61,115 nucleotides of DNA from Puniceicoccaceae bacterium (GTDB lineage Bacteria > Verrucomicrobiota > Verrucomicrobiia > Opitutales > Coraliomargaritaceae): NCBI GenBank assembly GCA_002729725.1, contig PBYS01000059.1, positions 1 to 61,115 of the forward strand, in the 5' to 3' direction. The translations under genes and the position numbers were made by a program. This document shows positions 11,876 through 21,918 of the stretch, piece by piece; the stretch's first letter is position 1, and each line of letters begins with the position of its first letter. The notes under the pieces are model-generated. The model ran no database searches. It was given only the letters and a program-made list of their open reading frames with translations, and was not told where the DNA came from.

Positions 11876-13666
11876 ATGAACGACGAATCAAGCACTCACA
11901 AAAATTCTAATAACGACGTAAATAACGACGCAAAAAGCGAACACGACGAAAATAGCGACAATCAATACACCAAAGAACTGATCTCCGCTCCCAAGGAAAA
12001 AAAAGCGGAGCGTATCGACACCCGTGCGCTCAAAGACGACGCGGCCAAGCGCGAAAAGAAACAACCGCTCATCACTCGCATCGTCAAAGCCATCAAAGCC
12101 GAGAAGAAGTCTTACACCGAGCTGATTATCAACTCGGAGCCACTCGAAAAACGCGTCGCCTTATTACAAGACGGCGTGCTCGAAAAGTTCGAAGTCGAAC
12201 GCAGCGGTGAAGCACGCGAAGTCGGCGCTATTTTCAAGGGACGCATTCAAAACTTGGAGCCTGGCCTCAAGGCAGCCTTCGTCGACATCGGCGAAGAAAA
12301 AAATGCCTTCCTGCACTACTGGGACATTCTGCCAGCCGCCAAAGACAACAGCATCGAGGTGGTCCGCGACAATAAATCTGAAAAGCAACGCAAGCGCGAA
12401 GCAGAAAAGATCACCGTTAAAGACATCCCGCGCCTCTACCCGATCGGCAGCGAAATCGTGCTACAAATCACCAAGGGCCAAATCGGCACCAAGGGCCCAC
12501 GCACCACCACCAACATCGCCCTGCCCGGTCGCTTTCTGGTGCTGATGCCTTACACCGGCACACTCGGTATTTCCCGCAAGATTGAGGACAAAAAAGAGCG
12601 CTCTCGCCTGAAGGGCATCTTGCGCGATCTCACCCTGCCTGAAGGCATGGGCATCATCGTCCGCACTGCGGGCGAAGGTAAAAAAGCCCGCTATTTTATC
12701 CGCGACCTCCACATCCTACTCAAGCGCTGGGAGGTGATCAACCAGCGCATGGAATCCACTAAGAAGCCGGCCTGCCTCTATGTAGAGCCCGACATCGTCG
12801 GCCGCACAGTGCGTGACTTCCTCACCGAAGAAATCGACCGCGTGATGGTCGACAAGAAGGAGGACTATGACAATGTCATGGAGGAGGTCATGAAGATCTC
12901 GCCTCGCTCCAAGTCCAAGATTCACATCTTTAAAGACGACATCCCGGTCTTCGAACGCTTCAATATCGAACGCCAAATCGAGCAGACCTATATGCGCTGC
13001 GTGCCCCTGCCAGGCGGCGGCGAAATCGTGATCGAAGAAACCGAAGCGCTGATCTCGATCGACGTAAACACCGGCTCGCACAAGAATAAGAACAAGGATG
13101 GCAAAGACTTCATCCTACAGGTCAATCTGGAAGCCGCCACCGAGATCTGTCGCCAAGTGCGGCTGCGCAATATTGGCGGCCTCATCATTCTCGACTTCAT
13201 CGACATGAAGGCGAAAAAAGACCGCAACGCCGTACTCGCTCGCATGCGTCGCGAAATGGCCAACGACAAGGCCAAGAATCACATCCTACCGATCTCGACG
13301 CTCGGCATCATGCAAATGACGCGCCAGCGCCACTCGGAGAGTCACTCCAGCGGCATCTACACCGACTGCCCGTATTGCCACGGCCGCGGCTCGGTCAAGA
13401 GTTCCCGCACCATGAGCGTGGAAGTGCAACGTCGCCTAATCAGTGTCATCCGCCACATCCGTGCACGTGATGGCCACGATAAGGAGATCGCACTACGCGT
13501 ATTGCTCCACCCGACCAACCTCGAACGCCTGCGCCAAGAGGATGAGGATCTGCTACTGGAAATCGAGCAATCCTACGGCGCACGCCTCTCCTTCCGTGCC
13601 GATCCGATCTATCACGTCGAGAATTTCAAGATCATCGACATCGAGAGCGGACAAGAACAGCGCTAA
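11876..13666 (+). CDS. rng: Ribonuclease G/E family endoribonuclease
   Basis: The 596-aa protein has a charged, low-complexity N-terminal extension (about 70 residues). An S1-like RNA-binding domain follows ([23 protein letters not shown]). The catalytic DNase-I-like region contains the Mg2+ ligand in ISIDVNTGS and IILDFIDMK, and the zinc-link motif [10 protein letters not shown] (CPxC) is present. Length and order match RNase G rather than full RNase E, since no long C-terminal scaffold is present. It acts in rRNA and mRNA 5'-end-dependent processing. Confidence 0.95.
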   Translation: MNDESSTHKNSNNDVNNDAKSEHDENSDNQYTKELISAPKEKKAERIDTRALKDDAAKREKKQPLITRIVKAIKAEKKSYTELIINSEPLEKRVALLQDGVLEKFEVERSGEAREVGAIFKGRIQNLEPGLKAAFVDIGEEKNAFLHYWDILPAAKDNSIEVVRDNKSEKQRKREAEKITVKDIPRLYPIGSEIVLQITKGQIGTKGPRTTTNIALPGRFLVLMPYTGTLGISRKIEDKKERSRLKGILRDLTLPEGMGIIVRTAGEGKKARYFIRDLHILLKRWEVINQRMESTKKPACLYVEPDIVGRTVRDFLTEEIDRVMVDKKEDYDNVMEEVMKISPRSKSKIHIFKDDIPVFERFNIERQIEQTYMRCVPLPGGGEIVIEETEALISIDVNTGSHKNKNKDGKDFILQVNLEAATEICRQVRLRNIGGLIILDFIDMKAKKDRNAVLARMRREMANDKAKNHILPISTLGIMQMTRQRHSESHSSGIYTDCPYCHGRGSVKSSRTMSVEVQRRLISVIRHIRARDGHDKEIALRVLLHPTNLERLRQEDEDLLLEIEQSYGARLSFRADPIYHVENFKIIDIESGQEQR

Positions 13667-13703
13667 GCGGATAGGCCGAAACGAGCCATACGACACATTC
13701 TTC

Positions 13704-13743
13704 AATGGATCTAGGTGCAGGCCACCTAGGTCCATTTTTTTTT
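13704..13743 (+). terminator. Rho-independent terminator after rng
   Basis: A 14-bp stem (AATGGATCTAGGTG / CACCTAGGTCCATT, one G-T wobble; arms 13704-13717 and 13723-13736) with a 5-nt loop is followed by a T-run. It lies 38 bp after the rng stop codon and between converging genes. Confidence 0.93.
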
Positions 13744-13764
13744 AATGGGTATAAGCGGAAAAAA

Positions 13765-14832
13765 TCACAATTCGCGCGCATAAGGCTGCTGCAAGGCATA
13801 CCCCTCGCCGTCTTCCAACTTGCCCGGCCAATCGATCAAATTATATCCGGCCAATTTCGCGGCGCGAAGCACCACCGCATTGAGAAAGCGCTCGTAATAA
13901 AAAATCGCATAAGGCTCCGGCACCGGCGATTGGATGATCACGGGCGGGTTCACTCGCTCCAATAAAGGACGCAAGCGCGCCACCAGATCCAGTGCCGCCG
14001 GCTGCTCACTGGTAAAAATCCAACGATGCCCCGGCTGCGCGCGTTCGGCTTGAAAGGGACCATGCGAATAATCAAGCAAATCTCGAATACGTGGCGGTGC
14101 ACAAAACACGGTCTCCAGCACCTTGGCCGCTAAATTTTGCGCATAGAGCGAGCTGCAATCACTAAAATAAAAATCAACACCCGTCAAAAGCTCGTGAGCG
14201 CAGCGCTCCAGCAGCTCGGTGTCGGGCAAGTCGACCGCCCAGACGGCATCCAGCATATCGGAGATCCTGGCCTGAGCTGCAGTAGACTGAGCCTCCGCAA
14301 CTGAGGCCGCGACCTTCCACGCCGCCAATAAAGCACAGACAGGCCCGATGATACGCGGCAAAATTTCAAATTCATCCTCCATCGGGTGCGTCACAATGGA
14401 AGCGCCCTCGGCTTCCAAATCCTGCAAGAGCTGCGCACGGTCAGTCTTGCCGGCTTGGCGCTGTCCCTCCAAGGTGGACGAAGTCACCAGCGTCAAACCC
14501 GCAAACTGTGATCGCCTCGCCAGCACGATCTGCGCGTTGGGCGAGAGCCCTTGGGTAAAAACGACCAAATGCTTACGCGCGCTGGCGGCCGGCAGCTCGC
14601 CATAAAATGCACAGGTCGGCAAAAATTCCGCATGTTGCTGCGGGATACGATTCAGTTGCGCCTGCAAATACTTGGCGGCCGCCTCCGAACTCCCAATCCC
14701 AGTAGTGATCACCTCGCGGGCCGCACCGGCAAAGACAGGCGTCGGCAATGACGGAGCCAAAGTTTGCCGTAAACACTCCGGAACTTGTTCAATCCGTTGT
14801 GCCAAAATATCAAGTCCGCGTTGCAAGCTCAT
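13765..14832 (-). CDS. SIS (sugar isomerase) domain protein
   Basis: The 355-aa protein has a duplicated SIS-like layout. The first half contains VITTGIGSSEAAAKYLQAQL, a typical phosphosugar-binding Ser/Gly loop, then LVVFTQGLSPNAQIVLA. The second half contains YFSDCSSLYAQNLAAKVLETV and YSHGPFQAERAQPG, resembling the isomerase half of GlmS-like proteins. No glutaminase domain is present, so it is not glucosamine-6-phosphate synthase itself. It begins 4 bp after the stop of the tandem GTP cyclohydrolase-like gene, so the two are probably one operon. The substrate is unknown; a phosphosugar or sugar-amine is likely. Confidence 0.8.
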   Translation of the reverse strand: MSLQRGLDILAQRIEQVPECLRQTLAPSLPTPVFAGAAREVITTGIGSSEAAAKYLQAQLNRIPQQHAEFLPTCAFYGELPAASARKHLVVFTQGLSPNAQIVLARRSQFAGLTLVTSSTLEGQRQAGKTDRAQLLQDLEAEGASIVTHPMEDEFEILPRIIGPVCALLAAWKVAASVAEAQSTAAQARISDMLDAVWAVDLPDTELLERCAHELLTGVDFYFSDCSSLYAQNLAAKVLETVFCAPPRIRDLLDYSHGPFQAERAQPGHRWIFTSEQPAALDLVARLRPLLERVNPPVIIQSPVPEPYAIFYYERFLNAVVLRAAKLAGYNLIDWPGKLEDGEGYALQQPYAREL

Positions 14833-14836
14833 AGCT

Positions 14837-16432
14837 TCAAGTCTCAGACTCTAGAAAGATCCAATCAACTACATTTAAACCACTACGGTGCAGCGCCTGT
14901 GCGTACTCGTTTTTCTCTATCAAACTATTGGGTGAGTTCATGACCATCTGAATGTTCATGCTCGGGAGATGGCTTTTCAAAATTTGAAAGACACACTCGT
15001 AGTCACGCTGATCAAAAGGAACGCCGAGCTTACGGTAGGACTCGCGAGTATCATAGCTACGATTTTGCTCGCGAAACATACGATCCAGCGAGAAAGCACC
15101 GAAACCTGCCCCTCGCCCATCCTGATACACCAGCACCACCGCACCACTACCATAACGCACGATATGTTGAATCGCGCGGTTATACTTCGCCTTATTCTCG
15201 TCCACTTTTACAGGAAAACGATTCAGGATAGACTCACTCTGAATGCGTACAATCGGCCGATCATAAGACTTGGGGTTACCATGGGTCAGCACCACAAAGT
15301 CATCGCCACTCACGATATCATAATACACATGCACGCGAAACCAATAAGGCTCAAAGAGCAGACGCGCGAATGGGTTTTCTTTGGGGTCCTTGCCCTTGGC
15401 TTCGATCGCTTTGGCATCAATTTTCAAACTCAAGCGATTCCCGCGAATTGATTTAAATTCGCGAATCATCGGCTCGTCCCCCAGGGTATACGGCTCCAGC
15501 TCCTCATCGCCTAAGATCTCACGCACCAGATCGTAAGACACCACGATCTCGTCGTCGATAGGACGAATCGGCAGCAGATAACTCGCCATATATATAAAGC
15601 GCTCCGCTTGCTCTAAGCGCACAGGCTTAAACGGCACCACCGCTTCCGGCAGGCGAATGTCCGCCAGCGGCAGCTCATTGGGCCGCGAGAGCACATGCCC
15701 GGCCTCCTGCTTCGATTTCAAATAAAATAAATTAAAAGGCCCCGGCTCATACTCAATCGATTCGGTGCGCTCGACCGTCAATCCATTGCGCTGCATCGCC
15801 TCCACTTTGTCGGGATTATTCGTCAACACCACCCACTTGGCATCAATGTCCAAAATGTGCACGATATCGGCGATGTTGAGATACTGACGATAATCCTTCT
15901 TCAGCCCCAAAGTCTTATAAGCATCAAAGGTCGATAAGGTGTCGCCACTCGCCTGCACCAACATCCGGTCGCGTGCCTTCGCCGAGTAACCAACGCCGCG
16001 CCCCTCTTGTAATAAATAGAATAAGACGCCATGCCCACTCTGAGCAATCTTCTCCATCGCGCCCTCAAGCTGCTGCACACAATCGCAATCGCAGCCACCG
16101 AGCGTTTCACTCGTCACACAGCTCGAATGCATACGTGTGTGTAATAGCTCCGCGTTTTTAATGTCCCCATACGTCAGTGCAATGATATAGCCCTTGTGAA
16201 TGATATCTTGAAAGATACATGCACGAAAATCACCGAAGCGAGTGGGCACCTGCGTATCTGCGAGATACACAGTGGTACCATGTACCGGATGGCGATCGAT
16301 CTCTGCCTCATCCAATACCGAAGCCTCAACAGAGTATTTGCGCAACCAATCTGGAAGATGATGAATATCCAGATGTGCCGGTGTAGAGGCAGTGGACGGT
16401 TCGACGGTGGACGTAGGTTCGCTAGTACTCAT
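14837..16432 (-). CDS. Tandem GTP cyclohydrolase II-like protein
   Basis: The 531-aa protein contains two RibA-like domains and no DHBP synthase domain. Domain 1 (about 50-270) keeps the zinc cysteines (Cys105, and the CDCDC cluster near 114-118 in ETLGGCDCDC), the catalytic LLQEGRGVGY, the FDAYKTLGL helix and VLTNNPDKVEAMQ. Domain 2 (about 300-531) keeps the fold landmarks VYQDGRGAGF, YDTRESYRKLGV and MVMNSPNSLIEKNEY but lacks the zinc cysteines, so it is probably non-catalytic. The start at 16432 follows AAGGAAA; an upstream in-frame ATG at 16564 lacks support. RibA opens GTP for riboflavin synthesis. Without other rib genes and with a SIS partner, a side pathway (such as the URC1-like uracil-catabolism homologues) is possible. 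Confidence 0.85.
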   Translation of the reverse strand: MSTSEPTSTVEPSTASTPAHLDIHHLPDWLRKYSVEASVLDEAEIDRHPVHGTTVYLADTQVPTRFGDFRACIFQDIIHKGYIIALTYGDIKNAELLHTRMHSSCVTSETLGGCDCDCVQQLEGAMEKIAQSGHGVLFYLLQEGRGVGYSAKARDRMLVQASGDTLSTFDAYKTLGLKKDYRQYLNIADIVHILDIDAKWVVLTNNPDKVEAMQRNGLTVERTESIEYEPGPFNLFYLKSKQEAGHVLSRPNELPLADIRLPEAVVPFKPVRLEQAERFIYMASYLLPIRPIDDEIVVSYDLVREILGDEELEPYTLGDEPMIREFKSIRGNRLSLKIDAKAIEAKGKDPKENPFARLLFEPYWFRVHVYYDIVSGDDFVVLTHGNPKSYDRPIVRIQSESILNRFPVKVDENKAKYNRAIQHIVRYGSGAVVLVYQDGRGAGFGAFSLDRMFREQNRSYDTRESYRKLGVPFDQRDYECVFQILKSHLPSMNIQMVMNSPNSLIEKNEYAQALHRSGLNVVDWIFLESET

Positions 16433-16575
16433 AAATATAATTTCCTTTTTTTCATATGTATTAGCATGCTTCATGCCAGCTATCCGCGAAAAAGAAGCGA
16501 CTGCAACTAGCGAAAATTCAAATTTGCCGCGATCAATGTTGGACCTTCGCGACTCGACGTTCATATTAGGTGCCT

Positions 16576-17751
16576 ATGCATATCCTAGCCGCCTTCGATA
16601 AGTTCAAAGATTCCATGCCTGCAGATCGCGCTTGTGAAGCCGCGCTCAAAGGAGCTCAGCTCGCACTCGGTGAGTCACACATTTACACCGCCGCGCCGCT
16701 CACCGATGGCGGCGAAGGCTTTTGTCCCATCTTAACCCAGTCAGTCGACGGATATATTGAATTTCACAAGGTCTGTGGACCTCTGGGTGAGGAGCTCGAA
16801 GCGCCGCTGGGTTGGGTCGAGATCGCAAACATTCCTAAAGCCGCACGCCAATTTCTAGGCGTGAACAAGGGCAAAATGGCGATCATCGAAATGGCCTCCG
16901 TAGCAGGCTTGGAACAAGTGCCCGCAGCACAACGCCACCCCGGCCATTGCACCACGCGCGGCGTGGGGGAGCTGATCCGCATCGCCGTGGCGGAAGAGGC
17001 CAGTGCCATACTATTAGGCATCGGTGGCAGTGCTACCAGCGACCTGGGCCTTGGCGCACTGGAAGCCTTGGGCCTGAACTTCTGCCCCAGTGGGCAAATC
17101 ACCCCCGCACAGTGGGACCAAGTGCACACGATCACAGGCAGTATCGAGGTTGAAGTGCCCCCCATCTATATCGCCTGCGACGTAGAAAATCCACTACTCG
17201 GACCACAAGGTGCCGCCGCCATATACGGCCCACAAAAAGGCCTAGCACCCGACGAAATTACTGCCTTTGATGATGCCTCCGAGCGTGTGGCCAAACAATT
17301 GTGCCAATTTTTCGGAAAAGAAGATGCACGCCTCAAAGTGCTCGGCAGCGGCGCCGCCGGCGGACTCGGCTTCGGACTCAACGTCGCCAGCGAAGCTAGC
17401 TATGTGCCTGGCTTCGAACTAGTCACCGCTTGGCTGGATCTCGCCAGCAAAATAAAACACGCAGACCTAGTCTTAACAGGCGAAGGTAAATTCGACAACA
17501 GCTCACTCGCAGGCAAGGGCCCCTACGCTCTACTCGCAGCCGCCTACTCCAGCGATACCAACGCCATCCTCTTTGCCGGCTACGCCGAAGAGACGGCCGC
17601 ACAAACCGTGAGCGATCGATTCCCCGGCACCGCAGCCTATAGCATTTCCCCCGAAGGTATTCCGCTGGCTCAAGCACTCAAAGGAGCTCCAGAGTTTTTA
17701 ACACAAAAGGTAGCCGAAGTCTTGCAGAGCCGAACCACGCATGACCGCTGA
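16576..17751 (+). CDS. Glycerate 2-kinase, GarK/GlxK type
   Basis: The N-terminus [19 protein letters not shown] is the hallmark of type I glycerate kinases, followed by [20 protein letters not shown], a [13 protein letters not shown] loop and [19 protein letters not shown]. It phosphorylates D-glycerate to 2-phosphoglycerate with ATP, feeding directly into enolase, which lies in the same window but not the same operon. Start 16576 is chosen over the ATG two codons earlier because it matches the family N-terminus. It overlaps the next gene by 11 bp. Confidence 0.92.
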   Translation: MHILAAFDKFKDSMPADRACEAALKGAQLALGESHIYTAAPLTDGGEGFCPILTQSVDGYIEFHKVCGPLGEELEAPLGWVEIANIPKAARQFLGVNKGKMAIIEMASVAGLEQVPAAQRHPGHCTTRGVGELIRIAVAEEASAILLGIGGSATSDLGLGALEALGLNFCPSGQITPAQWDQVHTITGSIEVEVPPIYIACDVENPLLGPQGAAAIYGPQKGLAPDEITAFDDASERVAKQLCQFFGKEDARLKVLGSGAAGGLGFGLNVASEASYVPGFELVTAWLDLASKIKHADLVLTGEGKFDNSSLAGKGPYALLAAAYSSDTNAILFAGYAEETAAQTVSDRFPGTAAYSISPEGIPLAQALKGAPEFLTQKVAEVLQSRTTHDR

Positions 17752-18403
17752 GGAATCAGAGTTCAACAAGACCAAGCGGCGACGTATCCGACGGGTCAAA
17801 AAGTGGCTGCGCCCCCTCCCCCGACGCACGAATATACACCGCTACCCGATTCTCAAGTTTTTCGCCGAATCCGCTCGTAAACGCGTTTACATATGGAGTT
17901 TCCGAGTCGAGCATGCCGTGCCCGCAATCCAAGCAGGCAGCATACTGACGCTCATGCCTCTCTACGGAATACAAGTACCGCTTGCATTTCTACTCGCACT
18001 GATATTACGCGCCAATCTCCCAATAATCGCGGGACTACAAATTGTCTCCAACCCACTCACGGTATTGCCGATCTGGTATGCCGGCTACCAAACAGGACGC
18101 ATTTTTTTAAATCTGATTGGCGTCGAAGTCGCACCACTACACCACGAAGAAGTCCGCCTGCTGCTCGACAACTTCATTCATGGCGCCTGGGGCAATAAAT
18201 TTGACAATCTAGCCACAGTTTTTGGAGTCACCAACCTAGGCGCCGTCATAATGGGCACCTTCTTCGGCTTAATTGGCAGCGTCACCTACCGCATCGTCGC
18301 CAACCGCACCGCCGCCAGCTACGCATTACTCCGCAGTAAAATCAACGACCGTAAATTGAAGTCAGATTCACCCCCAGATAACCAAGACTCCAAACATGAT
18401 TAA
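17741..18403 (+). CDS. DUF2062 membrane protein
   Basis: The 220-aa protein has a basic N-terminus ([18 protein letters not shown]). Two to three hydrophobic segments follow ([27 protein letters not shown] is the DUF2062 core, with the [18 protein letters not shown] signature). DUF2062 proteins are small inner-membrane proteins of unknown function, sometimes fused to glycosyltransferases. It overlaps glycerate kinase upstream and the NamZ gene downstream (8 bp), so the three genes form one operon. Confidence 0.85.
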   Translation: MTAEESEFNKTKRRRIRRVKKWLRPLPRRTNIHRYPILKFFAESARKRVYIWSFRVEHAVPAIQAGSILTLMPLYGIQVPLAFLLALILRANLPIIAGLQIVSNPLTVLPIWYAGYQTGRIFLNLIGVEVAPLHHEEVRLLLDNFIHGAWGNKFDNLATVFGVTNLGAVIMGTFFGLIGSVTYRIVANRTAASYALLRSKINDRKLKSDSPPDNQDSKHD

Positions 18404-19637
18404 ACCGCTCCGTCGCCTACTATTCTTACTACTGTTATGCACAGGGCTCGCCCATGCGGCACCCATTTACCTCGGCATCGACGTGCTAGAGCAAAGTGGC
18501 TTTCGCGCCATCGCGGGTAAACGCGTCGGCCTACTCACGCACCCTGCGGGCATCAACCGCCGCGGCGAGAGTAGCATCGATGTGCTCCGCCGCGCATCCA
18601 ATGCTCGACTCGTCGCACTCTTCGGGCCCGAACATGGCATCTATGGCGACGAAAAAGCCAACGTGCCCGTCGATGATAAAATCGACCCGCGCACAGGACT
18701 ACCCGTTTATTCGCTTTACGGCCAATACCGCAAGCCTACCCCCAAGATGCTGGCTGGGCTCGACGCACTCGTGATCGACTTACAAGACGTCGGCGTGCGC
18801 TCTTACACCTATGTCAGCTGCATGCGCTACACTATGGAAGCCTGCTTTGAAAACGGAATCGAAGTCATCATTCTCGATCGACCCAATCCACTCGGCGGGC
18901 TCAAAGTCGACGGCCCCCCACTCGACCGCGAATGGCGTAGCTACGTCGGCGCATTTCATGTACCTTACGTGCACGGCCTCACCATTGCCGAGCTGGCACG
19001 TATCGCCAAACACAGCCCTGGCTGGATGGAGACCCCCAATGCCACCCGCGAGCAAGGCAAGCTCAGCATCGTACCCATGCAAGGCTGGAGCCGTAACATG
19101 CTCTGGACACAGACTGGACTGCGCTGGGTGCCAACCTCCCCTTACATCCCCGACCTCTCGGCCGTGCTCGGTTACGCAATGACAGGACTCGGCGCGCAAG
19201 AAGGCGGCTTCAGCCACGGCATCGGCACCCCCTACCCCTTTAGACTCCTGCGCTACACCGGCAAATCCCCCGCCGCAATCAAAGCGGCGCTCGAGGCAAA
19301 AAACATTCCCGGTCTAAGCTACCGCATCGTAGAAACCCAAAGTGCCGCCGGCGCTCCCGTCACTGGCGTCTATGTCAGCGTCATCGATTGGGCTCGCGTC
19401 CGCCCCACCGAGCTAAGTTTCCATATGATGCAACTCGCCGCTGCATGGTCTTCCAACAATCCCTTTGCCGCCTCTAAAAACCCCACACTCTTCAACAAAC
19501 ACGTAGGCAGCACCCAATGGTGGAACGAAATCAAGCAACGCGGCGCCCAAGCTCGCGTCAACGCATTCGTCAACCAATGGGCACAACAAGCACAAAACTT
19601 CCAAAACGAAGCCAAACGATTCTGGCTCTACGACTAA
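18396..19637 (+). CDS. namZ: Exported DUF1343 protein, NamZ-type exo-beta-N-acetylmuramidase
   Basis: A signal peptide is clear ([21 protein letters not shown], cleavage around residue 21). The mature 390 residues carry DUF1343 signatures: [49 protein letters not shown] and [13 protein letters not shown]. Members of this family (GH171) release MurNAc from peptidoglycan fragments, so a periplasmic wall-recycling role is expected. It is the last gene of the glycerate kinase-DUF2062 operon, with a 61-bp gap to the GH36 gene that may continue the transcript. Confidence 0.9.
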   Translation: MIKPLRRLLFLLLLCTGLAHAAPIYLGIDVLEQSGFRAIAGKRVGLLTHPAGINRRGESSIDVLRRASNARLVALFGPEHGIYGDEKANVPVDDKIDPRTGLPVYSLYGQYRKPTPKMLAGLDALVIDLQDVGVRSYTYVSCMRYTMEACFENGIEVIILDRPNPLGGLKVDGPPLDREWRSYVGAFHVPYVHGLTIAELARIAKHSPGWMETPNATREQGKLSIVPMQGWSRNMLWTQTGLRWVPTSPYIPDLSAVLGYAMTGLGAQEGGFSHGIGTPYPFRLLRYTGKSPAAIKAALEAKNIPGLSYRIVETQSAAGAPVTGVYVSVIDWARVRPTELSFHMMQLAAAWSSNNPFAASKNPTLFNKHVGSTQWWNEIKQRGAQARVNAFVNQWAQQAQNFQNEAKRFWLYD

Positions 19638-19698
19638 AATTCGCCCTGTCGACCCCACCTAAAAAACAGCGACTAAACCCCGACTAACACGACTTCAA

Positions 19699-21831
19699 AT
19701 GACAAGCTCTCAACGCCTCAACGGTCTACAGATCGACCGAGTGACCTCAGAATCTGGAAAAACTGAATTGCGCCTCTGCCCCAGCACAACTGCAGATCAA
19801 CGCGTCGAAGCACGCAGCTTGATCACGGACCGGCCTGAGTGTAAAAAGCTGAATCCCGTAACCTTCGTGCCTGACAGCATGGTGCAACTCAAGCTGGAAG
19901 ACGACATCAGCTCCGGCGGCTTTATCGCAGGCATGAGCATGCAGAACAGCAGCAGCATTGACTACTTAGAGCAGCGCGAAGCAGTTTCCACAGATGACTC
20001 TAAAATCGTCACGACCTTTTACGACCCACGCCATCAATTAGTCGTCGAGCAACACCTCGAAGCCACCGAAGTCGAAGGCACCCTACGCGCCTGGACAACG
20101 ATCACCAACAACGGCGATCAACCCGTTGCACTAGAATTACTCACCAGTTTTGTGCTCTCTGGCATCACCCCTTTTGTCGACAACGACGCCCCCGGAAGAC
20201 TCAAAGTGCACCGCTTCCGCTCTTGGTGGAGCAACGAAGGGCGTCTCTGCACAGAGTCGTTAGAAGACTTGCACCTAGAGCGTAATTGGTGCGGTTTTAA
20301 CACTGTGTCCGAACGCTTCGGGCAAGTCGGCACCATGCCAGTACGCAAATTCTTTCCGTTCGTCGCAATCGAAGACTGCCAGACTGGAGTAATTTGGGGC
20401 GCTCAATTGGCACACCCAGGCTCTTGGCAAATGGAAATCACTCGCCGCGGCGACAGTGTTTCGATCTCTGGCGGCCTAGCTGACTTTGAGTTTGGCCATT
20501 GGAAAAAAGCGCTGGCTCCCGGCGAAAGTTTGACGACTCCCGTCGCTCACCTAGCTTGCGTGCAAGGCGAGCTGAGCGACCTGACTGGCCAACTAGTTCG
20601 CTTGCAAGAATCGCAGCTCGAAAACCTCCCAGAATCGGAGCAATCGTTGCCTGTCATGTTCAATGAATGGTGCACCAACTGGGGCTCTCCCAGTCATGAA
20701 AAGACGATGGCACTCGCCAAACGTCTGCTCGGCACAGGTATCCGCTACCTTGTCATCGACGATGGCTGGGCCAAGCGCCCCCCCGAGGCCACCATGCAAT
20801 CCAACGGTGACTGGGAAGTTGACAGCGAGAAGTTCCCTTCAGGTATCGGCGCAGTTTGCCAAGAACTCCGCGAACTCGGCTATATCCCCGGCATTTGGTT
20901 TGAGTTCGAGGTTTGCAACCCTGGATCCAAGGCATGGGAACAAGCCGAACATCACCTGCAACGTAACGGCAAGCCTCTGCAAGTCGGCAGCCGTCGTTTT
21001 TGGAATCTGAATGATCCATGGGTGCACGACTATCTCGGCGAGAAGCTGATTGATTTTCTAAACGACAATCAGCTCGGCTACCTGAAAGTCGATTATAACG
21101 ACACCATCGGCATCGGCTGTGATCACCCAGATTCCTTAGGTGAAGGGCTGCGCCAGCAAGTCAGCGGCATTCAATCGACTTTCAAGCGTATCCGTGAATC
21201 GGTTACAGACCTCGTCATCGAGAACTGTTCCTCAGGAGGACACCGCCTCGAACCCTCCATGATCGGACTCACCTCCATGAGCTCCTTTTCCGATGCGCAT
21301 GAGTCTTGGAACATCCCGATCATCGCGCGCCAATTGCACTATTTAATGCCGCCCCGCCAATCACAGATCTGGGCGGTGCTCTACCCCGACGACTCGAAAG
21401 AACGTTTCTACTATTCGCTGACTTCGACACTTTATGGCCGCATGTGCCTATCGGGCCCCGTCCATGACTTGAGCGACGAGCAAATGGCCATCGTCAAAGA
21501 CGCCGTCAGCTTTTACGAACAAGCGGCCCCCATCATCAAGAGCGGGCACAGTCGTTTCTTCGGCCCCGGCGCGAATAACTGGAACCACCCCACTGCTTGG
21601 CAAGGCCTATGGCGAGAAAGCCACGACGGCAGCCAAGCGCTACTAGTGATTCATACCTTCGCTGGACTCCCAGACGAAGACCTCGTCATCAAGCTGCCAG
21701 CCAGCGAGTGTCGCAATTTAGTGACTAGCCTAGTCGACAGCAGCACAGAAGCCCCACTCTTCGACGGTGAAACGCTCACCCTCCCCAAGGGAGCCGACTT
21801 CCGAGGCTACGCACTGATATTTAAGAAATAG
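19699..21831 (+). CDS. GH36 alpha-galactosidase
   Basis: The 710-aa protein has an N-terminal beta-sandwich (1-300) and a TIM barrel beginning at PVMFNEWCTNWGSPS. The barrel has IRYLVIDDGWAKRP, GIWFEFEVCNPGS, the nucleophile aspartate in YLKVDYNDTIG, ENCSSGGHRLEP and the acid/base aspartate in SFSDAHESWN. This is the GH36 (clan GH-D) pattern of alpha-galactosidases. No signal peptide is present, so it acts in the cytoplasm on imported alpha-galactosides. GH27/GH31 are unlikely given the CSSGG motif. Confidence 0.9.
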   Translation: MTSSQRLNGLQIDRVTSESGKTELRLCPSTTADQRVEARSLITDRPECKKLNPVTFVPDSMVQLKLEDDISSGGFIAGMSMQNSSSIDYLEQREAVSTDDSKIVTTFYDPRHQLVVEQHLEATEVEGTLRAWTTITNNGDQPVALELLTSFVLSGITPFVDNDAPGRLKVHRFRSWWSNEGRLCTESLEDLHLERNWCGFNTVSERFGQVGTMPVRKFFPFVAIEDCQTGVIWGAQLAHPGSWQMEITRRGDSVSISGGLADFEFGHWKKALAPGESLTTPVAHLACVQGELSDLTGQLVRLQESQLENLPESEQSLPVMFNEWCTNWGSPSHEKTMALAKRLLGTGIRYLVIDDGWAKRPPEATMQSNGDWEVDSEKFPSGIGAVCQELRELGYIPGIWFEFEVCNPGSKAWEQAEHHLQRNGKPLQVGSRRFWNLNDPWVHDYLGEKLIDFLNDNQLGYLKVDYNDTIGIGCDHPDSLGEGLRQQVSGIQSTFKRIRESVTDLVIENCSSGGHRLEPSMIGLTSMSSFSDAHESWNIPIIARQLHYLMPPRQSQIWAVLYPDDSKERFYYSLTSTLYGRMCLSGPVHDLSDEQMAIVKDAVSFYEQAAPIIKSGHSRFFGPGANNWNHPTAWQGLWRESHDGSQALLVIHTFAGLPDEDLVIKLPASECRNLVTSLVDSSTEAPLFDGETLTLPKGADFRGYALIFKK

Positions 21832-21846
21832 TGCCTCCCTATGGAG

Positions 21847-21896
21847 ATCGGGCGTCCCGCCCGATGCAAAGCAAACGCATCAAGGCGGGACGCCTT
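21847..21896. repeat. Two short GC-rich palindromes after the GH36 gene
   Basis: ATCGGGCGTCCCGCCCGATG (21847-21866) and AAGGCGGGACGCCTT (21882-21896) are near-perfect palindromes sharing the core GCGGGACGC. The second recurs exactly at 30138-30152. They lie in a converging intergenic gap and probably form hairpins at transcript ends. Confidence 0.75.
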
Positions 21897-21918
21897 GCCT
21901 CCAAAGCCTCCAAAGGGA

